Shown in pieces: positions 21,590 through 33,093 of a stretch of 64,000 bases of DNA. The notes under the pieces are model-generated. The model was not told where the DNA came from, did not search any database, and was given only the letters and a program-made list of their open reading frames with translations. Both the position numbers and the translations under genes were made by a program. How positions within the stretch are numbered: the first letter of the stretch is position 1; every line of letters starts with the position of its first letter. Source of the stretch: Macrotrachela quadricornifera (taxonomy: Eukaryota > Rotifera > Eurotatoria > Philodinida > Philodinidae); contig JAJEKB010021795.1 of assembly GCA_022393335.1 (NCBI GenBank), forward strand, positions 560,217 to 624,216, read 5' to 3'.

Positions 21590-24027
21590 TTAAGTCTCTT
21601 TGTTTGTTTCACCATAATGAGAACCTCTTTCGGTTTCTGTTACGGCAATCATAGTTCGAACGCCAATAGTCGCTATAAAAAACAAAAAAAAGAAGAATTT
21701 AATTATCCACTTTACAAATTTAATTAAACAAAAGTTTCTTACCAATGCATACGATTATAATAAATATTAATTGAACGAGAAGTGAACTTGTCCAAAGAAT
21801 TTGAAACAAATAAATAATTGATGGAATTCCAATAATAATTATCCATCCAAGTTCAATTAATAAATCATAATACTTATACGGAATTTCAACTCGAGGTAAT
21901 CCATTTCCTTCGAAAGTACCATGCTTAACAAAATAATCAAATATTTCATCTTTTTCACGATATAATTCATGAACCCAATTGCTAGATCCTTCAGTATCTG
22001 CAGGTATTTCAGAAATAGGAAAACGTCTAATAAAAAATGTTTGAAATAATCTTGAAATAATAAGAGATGAATCTCACCTAATAAACATTTCTGCTTGGCA
22101 AGATCGTCCTTTTATTATATTAAGAAGTGTTGGTTCGGCTCCAGTGTTTTTAAAACCAACGGTTATGTCATATAACGATTGAACTGAACAAACAAAAAAT
22201 AGAAATAATTTTCAAAATTGCTGATATTTCATCGTTCTCAAAACTCTACCATGTTTTTCTATTTAAAATTCTTAGGAAGAACTTACCTTGATTTTTTGCT
22301 CCTTGTATTAGTAATGTAAAACCTTTTGTACGTGGTAAAATATGATGTTTGAGTTCAGGTAAACCTTTTTCTCTTGCAACTTTCATACTTATCAATCTTT
22401 TCTTTTCAGTAAATCGAGTACCTTCACAAGAAAGCATAAGCTAAATTCAAAATAGGAAATAATGTAGTATTTTTGAAAAATAAAATATTGTTCCAATTTT
22501 ACATTGAAATAACAATTTTTTGGATAATTAGCAAGTGTCTTTCGTAAATCCTTGGTGAGTGTTTCACGATCACTTTCCCATACACGTCGCACAAATATTG
22601 TTTCAGTACAAATCCAACATAAACTAAGTATTGGTACTAATTTCAGAGATTGTTTAGCAACAATTTTTGAACCCTAACAAAAAATAAATAAAAATAATAA
22701 ATACTTAAAAATAAATTAAATTTGAAATTATTTTAATTTACCTTCAACATACCCAAACGTTGACACATCATCCATGCTGCAAGCCAATCAATATCATATT
22801 TATGATTCATTCTAAAGTTTTAACAGATCTTTTTTTCTTATGTGCGTATATGATAAAAGATAGATAGATTTACATGACTAATATATTTTCATTAGCAATT
22901 CTCTGACGATCATCTGGATTTATATATAAAATGCAATCACTTTTTGACCACCATTGTGCCAAAAAAGTAAATTCTATGAAATAAATAATTGTTACTATAA
23001 TCAAATATTATTCAAGATCTTCAAAACGAAATCAGCTGAAGACTGGTCATTTTTACTATTAATTCACCTTAAGTTTTTATCTGTCGAAATCTAACAAACA
23101 TTTTTTAAACGGATATCTTATTCGAATTCGGCATTTCGTTTTAGACTTTAATATTTTTGGTTATCTTTAAAGAGAGAACAAGGAACAAACGCAAATATGA
23201 TGTAAGTCATGGAGAAACAATATGATTTTTGACATATGGAACGATTAGTTTTACTATGAATAGTAACGAGGATTAATAGAAATTAAAAAATATTTTCGAA
23301 AGTATGGAAAAACCACAGAAACTTTTCGATTTCTTTCTTTCAAATAGTTAGTACGATCTACTTACATTACCTATACTAGGCAATATTTATAAAAGTATGT
23401 TCGTAACGCTACTATTGATGAAGATTTTCCCATTCTTAACCATTTCAATTTTCCGATAGACCTGTGAACATTCCACATATTCCATAATAGTTAGTTTAAA
23501 AGAGATGAAATAAACACTTTCAAATTGTCTGCAAAAACATGTGCAAAATGAGCATCAACACAGGAGATAAGATCACAATGAAAAACAATAAATAGGTAGG
23601 AGCTAAGACTACTGCCTTGCGAGAGATTAACGGAAATACGAAATATATTAAAAATGTGTTCTTCAAAAACTAGATATATGTTTCTCTCCTTTAATCATAA
23701 TGCAACATTTCTAAGCAAATCAAAAAGTCTATCGAGCCGATATAACTTAACTAAGAGTGTTACATGCCACACTTTATCATATATACTTTCGAATAATCCA
23801 TACAAAGGTGTCCGAGCTTCTACACAACAATACTCATAATAATACTCACGGCTCCAAATGCCTAATACTAAATAGCAATTGATCTTTCGAAAGAGTTCCT
23901 TATTAAATGGCCATATAATACAGGAACATAATTGAAGAAAATTGATAATTAAACCACTAACCAAAAATACATAACTAAGAAAAACGATGACAATAAATGT
24001 TGATTTAAATTCATTATAAAAATGCAT
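21590..24027 (-). CDS. Lysophospholipid acyltransferase, AGPAT3/4-like, eight exons
   Basis: Exons on the minus strand: 23850-24027, 22874-22973, 22742-22811, 22503-22673, 22287-22440, 22078-22183, 21743-22026 and 21590-21672. All seven joins use GT-AG and the exons sum to 1146 nt, giving 381 aa, the normal size for this subgroup. Residues near the N-terminus form a membrane helix ending in VSGLIINFLQL. The catalytic HX4D motif is NHKYDID, formed across the second intron. The acyl-acceptor motif is CEGTRFT, followed by KHHILPRTKGF. Two further helices lie near the C-terminus. These enzymes put a fatty acyl chain onto the sn-2 position of lysophosphatidic acid or related lysolipids in the endoplasmic reticulum. 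Introns are about 50-90 bp except intron 1 (22974-23849, 876 bp), which holds a LINE fragment. Confidence 0.93.
23515..23825 (-). mobile_element. Non-LTR retrotransposon (LINE) reverse-transcriptase fragment
   Basis: Inside intron 1 of the acyltransferase, in the same orientation, the minus strand reads as a piece of reverse transcriptase: YDKVWHVTLLVKLYRL, then LRNVALWLKERN after a stop read-through, then NLSQGSSLSSYLFIVFHCDL, ending in VFADNLKV. These match the palm domain of jockey/R1-like elements (FDKVWHxGLLxKL, PQGSxLSPxLF, FADDxxV). The catalytic FADD is changed to FADN and an in-frame stop lies near 23692, so it is dead. No 5' end, 3' tail or target duplication could be seen. Confidence 0.8.
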
Positions 24028-24309
24028 TATCTAAAGAATAAAAATAAAACAAAAATAATTATAAGTTATTATCGATTCTTCACTTTCAAGTTATTTTATC
24101 ATCTTTTTTATTAATAATTGTTCTTGCATATCCTTCTCATCATTATTCACTAAAATGAGTAATATTGGAAATTTGGTCAAAAATTGATCACGAAATATCT
24201 CTAGAATGGTTTTAAATGAAGCTTCTTCAAATATACAAACTATTTTCGGTTTAGAGAAAACTTTTAATATATACTGGAAGTTATTGATCATACAAAAAAG
24301 TAAAACAAA

Positions 24310-25577
24310 AGTTGCACACCTAGTTTTTCATGTTTAGTTATCTAAAGGATGAAATTTATATCTCATATTTATACTATCAATAGTGTATGATAGTGCCGAA
24401 CTATACATCGTATTAATGATCTTGGACTATAACGATTTGTTGAACAAGAAAAGGAATATGTTTTGCATACTATCGTATGTGTATAAAGAAAACTCTTTTC
24501 ATACTCATCGTTTTTTTTCATTTTTCTGTGTTGTCCAGTAATATTATTATTTAGGCAACATGTAATAGGAATAACATCTTTTGACATCATCGACATATTA
24601 TGCGATTGATTTTGGAAAGGATAAATTAGACGATATTTCTATCAATGGTAACATATAGTGACTAAGTTATCAAATGGATATCCACATGATCTACACACAA
24701 CTGTCTATTCTTACGGTAGATTTTGCTTGAATAGTAAATTGTTCATTGAACACTGTGCGCAACATAATACAGTGAGATGAAGAAATATAGGATGTGTTAG
24801 AACGAGAAGGAGAAGGAAGGCATCGGTTAATAAATAGTCTAATGCGGCGATATTTTCAGTAAATAATGTCACAACATCTAGATCAGACCATTGACAAAAG
24901 GTGATCTTTATTGACGAGAAATACTTTCAAGTGTACGAAATACATACCGTTTATTGAATTCCTAATGATGTTTCTTGACCAAAAACATTCATAAATTAAG
25001 TAAAATATAGTGATTCCGTATTTGGAGCAGTCTGGCACAACAATCGATCTCGTTTAATATTCATACTAGATCCCAGTATTTCTAATGCATATTTACAACA
25101 CGTACAACTTGTCGTAGGTAATCATGTTTGAAATTTGTACGGTTATTCATGTATTCATGATCGTACCACATGCAATCATACATATATGTATTGTTCAACG
25201 AATCATCACTATTTAAGATTAGAACATTGATGCTTAGCTATACAGAACTATCAAATGTGTGTAATATTTGAACGAAATTCAACTGTTATTATATATCAGT
25301 ATATTGAATAAAACACATGCAACATCTGGTTGAACTAGGAATAATATCACTGGATAAGGGACAGAAAAATAAAAAAAAGATGTACATGGGAACAGTTTAC
25401 TTTATACACATACAATAGCACACAAAACGTATTCCCTTTTTTTTTAACAGATTGCTGCAGTCCAAGATCATTTATATGACGTATAGTTCGGCACTGTCAC
25501 ACAGTATTGATAGTATAAATATGAGACATAAATTTCATCTGTTAGATAACTAAATATCTAAAACTAAATGTGCAACT
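24310..25577 (+). mobile_element. Decayed Tc1/mariner-like element with long inverted ends
   Basis: The first about 125 bp (from AGTTGCACACCTAG through ATATTTATACTATCAATA to GATCTTGGACT near 24426) recur as a reverse complement at 25460-25577. The interior plus strand near 24900-25130 reads FIDEKYFQVYEI and, after stops, SDSVFGAVWHNNRSRLIF. This resembles the FTDEKYF...VMVWAA region of Tc1/mariner transposases, here with several stops. The element is dead, about 1.27 kb. The flanking dinucleotides do not give a clear TA duplication. Confidence 0.6.
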
Positions 25578-25599
25578 TATTTTGCACAAAAAGATCAGT

Positions 25600-27440
25600 A
25601 GTGTAGAACTTGTTAATTCGTTTCGAGAATTAAAATTTTAATAGTCGAGTACTCGACTTTTTGGCTATTTAACTACTAGAAAATTTAATAATTCAGCATT
25701 GTAAGATTTCGTCCAGCTCCAAGAAAAGTTAGATCCTTACAGTCACGTGGTTCCGTGTAATTCGGTTCTCCTTTCTCAGAAAACTTATACGCGCATCACT
25801 ATCAGACCATGTCGAATATCCCAGCATATCAGAGGACTATCATCTGGGCCATTTTGCGTCCAATGAGATTCCGTGTCCTTTATGACCCCTTAAGCCCTCA
25901 TCCTAACTTAGCGCCGGGAGGTTTGACAGACCCTCTCGCAAAGCCTTCCATCCCTCACACCCTCACTCCCAGTTCGCCACAAAATGGTTGCCCCTCACCC
26001 TAAAAAAAATATCGGTACTGCATTAGCTGCAGTTTTACTACTTTATTCTAGTTCTACTCATCGTTTAACTGATTTAAATCACAATGGAATTGTGACAATT
26101 GTAGAAAAACGAGAATATTGTCCAGATTCTAGTAAAATTTGGAAATTCTAGTGAGAGGAGAATTCCTTATTCTACGTATATATATATTCAAATTCTGTTG
26201 CGTACCGTCGAAGAAAATAAGATTAGGAAATCGTAAATTTAGGATAGGCTTCTATATCAATATCAAACTCAAGTGAAACCAACCAAAACTCATCTGTATG
26301 CAACAGAATTTTACAGTTTATTTTTTTGGATAGAGAAAATCTTCGTCTACAACCTTGTATGTAATTTATTTTTTGATCAAGCCATCATAATAGCTTTTCA
26401 ATTGTCAATATTCCACATAGCTGTGCAGACACATGGAGTTGATTCGCAAAAGAAAAAAAAAGCGTATACATCCATTACCTTTTATTTGCTTTCTTCAAAC
26501 ACATCATTCAACGTAACAAAAGAACATGCTGTTTTATTGAGTCATTCTCACTCATTTTCTTTTTTCGTGTGTTCTTAATTCATTTTCATTGGCATTATGG
26601 CTTCTTTTCTCGTTCTCCGGTGTGTATTTATATGTATATATGACGTATGCATGGACACAGCCTTTACTTCAGAAAAGAAAGACCAATGGATGACAGATGA
26701 AAAGATAGAGAACAGCACATACACAATTAACATGTCTATATGCGACATCTCAGTATAATATAGTTCCTTAGTTAAATAAAACGTGTGCTTTCAACATTTT
26801 TCAAAAGAATTTAAACATTAAGATCAAGCAATAAGTTACACTGGAAAAAAAAACAGTAGGGTCAATTGTAATATGTAATAATGAATATATAAATGATGTT
26901 CACTTAGCAAAAAAACATTTGAGCGACAGGCTTTTCAGTGAATACCACTGTAGTGGAAGTACATTTCATTATGTCCATAGGTAAGAAATACTAAGCATTC
27001 TCGAGATATGAGTCTGTAAGCATAAACATATTATTTTAAGAATATTGTTGCATGCAGGAATATTTTGATAACGTGATATCTCGAAAATGCTTTGTTCAAA
27101 AATTTTGAAACTTTGTGAATGAGCTATTCTAATTGAGGCCCTCATATGGGCAAAGTTTCATGTCAATCTAACTTGGGCTCATGTCCTCCTAGGCTTTTCT
27201 ATAGTCCATATATTCTCTACCTATGGACAAAATTTGGGCGCAAAAGCCTTTTAGCGCCTCGGTAGGTTCCCTAGTTAGAGAACTTTTATGAAATATAATA
27301 AGCATCAGCTCAGACAAAAGTAATTAAACAGATTGAATTTTCAACATTTAGAATACAGTTTCGCATTTTACGATAATGTTTTCCAATATCTTGAAAGTAA
27401 TACGATAACTAAAATAATATATAAAGCATTATATTTAAAT
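25600..27440. other. Intergenic; one small unexplained open frame
   Basis: At 25985-26152 a 55-codon ATG frame on the plus strand (MVAPHPKKNIGTALAAVLLL...) follows a stretch of higher GC content (25800-25990). It may be a broken gene end; I do not recognise it. The rest (26160-27440) is AT-rich with no domain visible; frames such as 26273-26578 are not supported. Confidence 0.3.
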
Positions 27441-27449
27441 ACACAAAAT

Positions 27450-30400
27450 TCAATCATATCGTAATTTAAATATTCTCTTGACAAAACGTTTATAAATCAT
27501 TGTATCATGAAATTCTTTCTTATATAAAGTTGATGGTAGTATATGAAGAATAAAACTAATCGTTTGTGGGAGAAATGATAAAAAATATGTAATTAATAAA
27601 ATATATTTTTTCCATGATATTGATAATTCAGTACATGCTAAACTAAATGAAAGAATAATTTGAGGAAGTGTACCAAAAATAATAACAAGAGGAGTAAAAT
27701 ATAATTCTTTCTGTTTTTTGAATTGTTTTATTAGAAGATTACTGAAAAAACTTGAATTTTCATGTTTTCTAGTTCTTTGTTGAATTCTTGTTATCATTAC
27801 AATAAGACAACTAATTGATAATATTTGAATAATAAATGGTCCAAGACTATGAAAAAGAACCGTTATACGATCATAAAGTAAAACATGTTTTTCTACAAAA
27901 TTAATCGCACATAATGTTGCATTATTTGAATCTTTTACAATTGTATAATAAAATATTTCATGAATATGCATACTAAATATAATCAAAATTGTGATTAAAC
28001 TCAACCAAATAGCTACTTTAGGTTTTTTCATTAAAGTAACTGATGGATAAATAACAAGATATAAACGTTCAATACTTATTAAACTAAGTAACCAATATGT
28101 TGATCGAGTAGATACAGAGAGAAGATATGAAACAGTTTTACATGTTATAATATTTATTAATTCGATATTATCAAGTAAATTACTTGAACTTATAAGAATA
28201 TGTACAATTTTGAGAAGTAATAATAAAATCGACCATTGACTTAATATTGACACAATAAGAAGATAATTTCCAGTACCAACTTTTCGTGTTGCACGACGTT
28301 TAAAAGTAGAAAAGCAACAGATATTATTGAACAGACCAAAGAGAAAGATAAGTAATGCAATAGATAAATAAATAAATCGAATTTTAAATGAATCTTGAAC
28401 AATTAGTGAATCAAGAGTAAAACTAAATGCTAATGTACTAAACTCACAAACATGACCATAATAACATCGTGGACATATACATAAAAAATCTGGTTCTTTC
28501 ACTAAATTCACTGTCACATCTTGTATACAACGACCATTTGATAAACATTTTGAACAATTATCCGATGGTAAACCAAAACATTCTGCTCGAGAATTAGAAG
28601 TTGAACAAATGCAAAAATAATTTGTATCATGAAAACATTCCGGTGCTAAACTCATATTATTGGAACGACATAGATGATGATATTTGAAAACATTCGGAAT
28701 ATGTGGATCTGAAAGAAAAAATATAAAAATTTTGATAGTTAAATAAAATTCAAATAGTTTATTCTTACCATTTTTAATTGTTGTGAAATTATTGACAGTG
28801 GGACAAGGATTTTCTAATGATGATATTTTATTAATTAATCCCGTATTTCGCTGGATAGCCAGAAGAAAAAGAAGCGGTTCAGTATCATATTTTTCATAGA
28901 TCGTAAGAAGAACAATTGACAGTTCATCGATATTTTCGTTATAATACTGAAACAAGATCGGAACTGAAGAATAAATATGTTGAATTCGTGGTCTAAGTGT
29001 ATACGTAGGTGTATAACTGTCATAATACCGAATGATTAATTTTAATGGATGGTAAGTTATATTCAAAAGATGAATTTCCATTAACTTCTTCTTATATTCA
29101 CAATGATCACCATAAAAATAATCTGCACATTGACATTCATATGCTTGTATACCAATAGGATTATATCTATTAAGACAAGTTCCATTGTTTACACAAGGTT
29201 GCGAATGACATGGATTGAAATCAGTATGACAAGTAGGACCAAATCGATTAATTGGACAAATGCATAATGGATGATCCAATCCATTAATTATTCCTCGATA
29301 TGTAGGTTTACAGATCGAATGTGGAGTACATCGAGATATACAAATGTTCGAAATGTGTTCACAATTTTTACCGTAAGACCCACTTTTGCATTGACAAATG
29401 AATGATGTATTAGTATTAAGAATGGGATAACAAGTTGAATTTATTGAACAAGGATTACTTAAACAAGCATTATTAAATGATTCGAATTGAAGAATTTTAC
29501 TAAATCGAAAAGAAGGAAGAAAATCAAAATAAAATGGATATTTCCAAATGGTAATCAATTGAATACTTTCATCTTCATTGAGTTCATAGGCTTCAAATTG
29601 AATAGTATAAGGATGAAAATAAATAATATCATCACGACTAAAATATCGATTTCGTTTATGCTTTAGATAAAAATCAGATCGTGAATATATTAAATGAAAT
29701 GTATGCTTTTCTAGTTTCATCGAAGGATATATACGAAAATCAAATTCATCAATAACTTGATCATCAAAAAATAATAATGCCACTAGATTCAATGTTTTGT
29801 TTTGTATTCTATTGAGGTGAATAATAAAATTAATTCTATCACTATAAAATTCACAATGAATACCATAATAACTTGGCGGACATAAGCAAACAAAGTTATT
29901 TGATAGTCGAACAGCGATACCACGATTACATGTGTAAGCTATCTTATCATCAAAAGCTTGTAATTGCATTCGTCGACTAATAGCGAGCGTTCGATTTCGT
30001 TTAGAAGTCATTGATCTTAGAAAATCATCGAGTGCACGAAATCTTATAGTATACATAGCTGAAAAATAATCGCACCAATATTCATCTTCACCATGACTAC
30101 ATTCAGCACGAAAGTTACATTTCACATTCTTTTTACATGTTCCATCGAGACAAAGAAATTCATCTTCTTTTGAACAATAGTTGTTCAATATACCTCGTCG
30201 ATAGAAACAAATAGGTTCATCATCTGAACAACGTTTTTTACAGAGTAGATTGTATGGAATGCATTCTGAAACGTTCGAATTCATACAACGAAATTCGAAA
30301 TGTTGCATTGACATATTATTGAAACAAGATGATTGAATATTACGCTCATCTAAACCCCCGTAGCAGTCAATAACATTATCTCCAATCTTTGATAATGGAA

Positions 30401-32600
30401 TACAGGGACGATTTGTATTAATATCAATAGGATCAAGTACATTAGCCAATAAACACGGATATTCCACCGAACGATTACATATTGTATGGAAAGGTTGTTG
30501 ATATTCAGGATATCTAGTGATACATTTCATACGTAGAGCAGTAAGATTTAAAAAACGTCTATTATGATCCGAAAGATGATCAATAGCAAATAAGGCATGT
30601 TCATCGGATGCGTCCGAACAATCCCATACTCCATTACATATTGCACTGATGGAGATACACTGTCCAGTCAAACATTGATATTCGTTTGATGAACACACCC
30701 ATTTCTGACAATTGATGGATAATTCATCTATTTTTGAAATTGTATCCCAAAATGTATCACAATAATAAATGTAAGGAACGGCAGATTGTGAGGATGTAAT
30801 TTTTTCATGATCACTAATATAATTGCGAAGATCAATGCAACCTGATTGATCTCCGATCGAACATTTTAAAGCAGATACTGGCTTACCTGTCCCGTAAAGA
30901 TAAACATCATGATAATTAGTACATACTGGATTACCAAAATATAATTCTTTGGCTAAATAGCATGTCGGCTGCTCATCGGAACAACGGAAGCGATATTTAC
31001 TAGATAAACAAGCAGGTACAATCTTAGTGCTCATAATTTCGTCGAGTGAATCATAACAGTCTTTCACTTTATCGAGCAAACGATGGTTTGATATACAATC
31101 ACGCGATATTTCACATGTATCATCGAATTTATATGGCTTTCCACTAAAAGTATATGAATGACGTTCACAATTCACGTTGTAATGAGATGCAAATGAAGTT
31201 ATATTTCGATGTTGTAATTTTACATTAAAGTTACACCAATAAGAATCATGTTGAAATAATTCGATATATTCATTAGTTATTTCTAAAGAACCAATTTCAT
31301 CTTTTTTAAAAGTTAAATGAAAACCCCGACACTTAAGACGTCCATAAATGAAGAAGACTTCTGGTTTCGTATCTTGCCAGTTAGTTCGATTTGATGCATA
31401 AGCCACAGTAATAAGTGTGTTGAATAACCGTCCAAAAGGATAAATTATTAACGACTGATGGCACATATGACTAATATTCTTAGCGCAATCATTACCGAAA
31501 CAGGAACACCAAGGTGCTTGTTGAACGATAAGAGCACACTTGACTAACCAGCGACATTTCTCTTCAATGGATAAACTTTCATAGTCTGTAACTTCGGTCA
31601 ACATTATATTGTATTGAATAAGAGGAAGACATTGACCTGATTTACTTGTCCAGAAAGGTTGAAATCGAGATAATTCGCACTGATATAAATATTCGCGTAG
31701 TGTATCGCAGCTCGCAACTGAAAATATTTTTTGAAAGGGAATTCGAGCAATACGCGGAATACATTGTCCATTTCCACATGAGAACTTATCTCGATAGCAC
31801 AGACGTTCATCGCATCTAAAACTTGCTGGATGTTGGCTACATACAATGGGATCATTTACTTGTTCATCACTGTTATCCATACAATCGTAGTCACCATCTA
31901 AAAAAAATTGTTCAGGAATGCACATGCCATTTAAACATCGATATTCATCATTGTCACACTCGTTAAACTCCAATTTATCACAATTCTCTTCATCCCAACC
32001 ATCAGTGCATTGTTGTCGACCATCACAAATATCTCGAAAATCAAGACATAATAAACCTGAATCGCATACAAGTGTTGTATAACATAAAATATGTCCATAT
32101 AATTGATCTTTATATCGATTGCTGACTTTACCTTTATGCTGATACTGAGCATCCAAAACTTCATTAATACTTGTGTAACCATACAGTTCATATTCGCAAA
32201 ATTTACCGAATGTGCCAGATGTTTTACATTCACAGATGATTCCATCAATTTGGTATGGATTATCGTTGAAAAATGCTGCATATTGATCAGCCATTTCGAT
32301 ACTTGAGTTCCAACGAAGTACTTCACTTACACTAATATTTTTACGGCGCAAATCTGAAAATCGATGCTCTTCAGAATTCGGAGCACATGTTTGACTCTTT
32401 CGATCGATTTCATTAGAACGACCAACTCGACGACAATATGGTACGAATCGATCAGGTATCTTCTCTTTGTAATAAACACAATCGAATGCTTCAATATTTG
32501 TTCCATCTTCTGTATTATAGAAGTAAACGAAAGCTTTACTTTGTGAGTTAAATAGTGTTGTTGTTATGATCAATCCAATAATGACGTATATTTTATACAT
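27450..32600 (-). CDS. LDLa/EGF-repeat seven-transmembrane receptor, about 1.7 kaa
   Basis: One long frame of 1716 aa; removing a 60-bp in-frame intron at 28709-28768 (GTAAGA...TTTCAG) gives 1696 aa. Residues 1-22 are a signal peptide. The ectodomain holds several LDL-receptor class A modules with their calcium-binding acidic ends (near residues 179-210 ending CTDGWDEENC, 216-248 ending CMDNSDE, 637-670 ending CSDASDE, 813-845 ending CSHGEDEYWC). EGF modules sit near 890, 1043, 1131 and 1348 (for example PCVNNGTC...CQCADYFYGDHC). From about 1398 to 1690 there are seven hydrophobic helices of rhodopsin-like type, with ERL in place of DRY after helix 3 (SIERLYLVIYP). It is a probable cell-surface G-protein-coupled receptor with a lipoprotein-receptor-like ectodomain. 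The ligand is unknown. Confidence 0.9.
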   Translation of the reverse strand: MYKIYVIIGLIITTTLFNSQSKAFVYFYNTEDGTNIEAFDCVYYKEKIPDRFVPYCRRVGRSNEIDRKSQTCAPNSEEHRFSDLRRKNISVSEVLRWNSSIEMADQYAAFFNDNPYQIDGIICECKTSGTFGKFCEYELYGYTSINEVLDAQYQHKGKVSNRYKDQLYGHILCYTTLVCDSGLLCLDFRDICDGRQQCTDGWDEENCDKLEFNECDNDEYRCLNGMCIPEQFFLDGDYDCMDNSDEQVNDPIVCSQHPASFRCDERLCYRDKFSCGNGQCIPRIARIPFQKIFSVASCDTLREYLYQCELSRFQPFWTSKSGQCLPLIQYNIMLTEVTDYESLSIEEKCRWLVKCALIVQQAPWCSCFGNDCAKNISHMCHQSLIIYPFGRLFNTLITVAYASNRTNWQDTKPEVFFIYGRLKCRGFHLTFKKDEIGSLEITNEYIELFQHDSYWCNFNVKLQHRNITSFASHYNVNCERHSYTFSGKPYKFDDTCEISRDCISNHRLLDKVKDCYDSLDEIMSTKIVPACLSSKYRFRCSDEQPTCYLAKELYFGNPVCTNYHDVYLYGTGKPVSALKCSIGDQSGCIDLRNYISDHEKITSSQSAVPYIYYCDTFWDTISKIDELSINCQKWVCSSNEYQCLTGQCISISAICNGVWDCSDASDEHALFAIDHLSDHNRRFLNLTALRMKCITRYPEYQQPFHTICNRSVEYPCLLANVLDPIDINTNRPCIPLSKIGDNVIDCYGGLDERNIQSSCFNNMSMQHFEFRCMNSNVSECIPYNLLCKKRCSDDEPICFYRRGILNNYCSKEDEFLCLDGTCKKNVKCNFRAECSHGEDEYWCDYFSAMYTIRFRALDDFLRSMTSKRNRTLAISRRMQLQAFDDKIAYTCNRGIAVRLSNNFVCLCPPSYYGIHCEFYSDRINFIIHLNRIQNKTLNLVALLFFDDQVIDEFDFRIYPSMKLEKHTFHLIYSRSDFYLKHKRNRYFSRDDIIYFHPYTIQFEAYELNEDESIQLITIWKYPFYFDFLPSFRFSKILQFESFNNACLSNPCSINSTCYPILNTNTSFICQCKSGSYGKNCEHISNICISRCTPHSICKPTYRGIINGLDHPLCICPINRFGPTCHTDFNPCHSQPCVNNGTCLNRYNPIGIQAYECQCADYFYGDHCEYKKKLMEIHLLNITYHPLKLIIRYYDSYTPTYTLRPRIQHIYSSVPILFQYYNENIDELSIVLLTIYEKYDTEPLLFLLAIQRNTGLINKISSLENPCPTVNNFTTIKNGKNKLFEFYLTIKIFIFFLSDPHIPNVFKYHHLCRSNNMSLAPECFHDTNYFCICSTSNSRAECFGLPSDNCSKCLSNGRCIQDVTVNLVKEPDFLCICPRCYYGHVCEFSTLAFSFTLDSLIVQDSFKIRFIYLSIALLIFLFGLFNNICCFSTFKRRATRKVGTGNYLLIVSILSQWSILLLLLKIVHILISSSNLLDNIELINIITCKTVSYLLSVSTRSTYWLLSLISIERLYLVIYPSVTLMKKPKVAIWLSLITILIIFSMHIHEIFYYTIVKDSNNATLCAINFVEKHVLLYDRITVLFHSLGPFIIQILSISCLIVMITRIQQRTRKHENSSFFSNLLIKQFKKQKELYFTPLVIIFGTLPQIILSFSLACTELSISWKKYILLITYFLSFLPQTISFILHILPSTLYKKEFHDTMIYKRFVKRIFKLRYD

Positions 32601-32604
32601 CGCT

Positions 32605-33090
32605 TCTTCGATAAAACGATAATAAAAAACGATCAGGAATAATTGTCCTAACGTGAAATCTTTTTTCTCAATTCAAATACAATAAGTTCTGTTTCCACTT
32701 GTCATATCATAATGATATAAATACTATACCAAAAGGATTAACAATAAGCAGATGGAAATTGTGATGAAAAAGAGAACATAGCTACATTTAAAAATTGAAT
32801 AAAAAGCCGGACATCCGTTAACACAAAATGTATGAACAACGGACACATTATACATTTCTCACAAATAGCGTCGTAAATTAAAGAAACACGAGGTTAATGC
32901 GTTGTTTCAAAATTTAAGATAAAAGCTAGTTTTAAAGCAATGTATTAATATAATTGTATTGTTTGCAGAATCCATAAAGGAAAAATTTTACCAACAGAAA
33001 TATAACGACGTAGATGAAAGTCAATATTTCAAAGCTTTTTTCTAATCGTCAAGAAAAAAAATTAGTCTCTCTCTTTTTTTTATAATACTA
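32605..33090. other. Upstream region of the receptor gene
   Basis: AT-rich, no gene seen. It should hold the promoter of the minus-strand receptor, but I see no convincing TATA or initiator. Confidence 0.3.
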
Positions 33091-33093
33091 CTT

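Noticed and set aside
23695..24027. A 110-codon frame read as a single protein
   Set aside because: Only the first 59 or so codons belong to the acyltransferase; the GTGAGT donor at 23849 ends the exon, and the rest of the frame is LINE reverse transcriptase.
26273..26578. A 101-codon plus-strand frame
   Set aside because: Composition is that of AT-rich noncoding sequence (Phe, Ser, Lys runs); no domain, no splice context.
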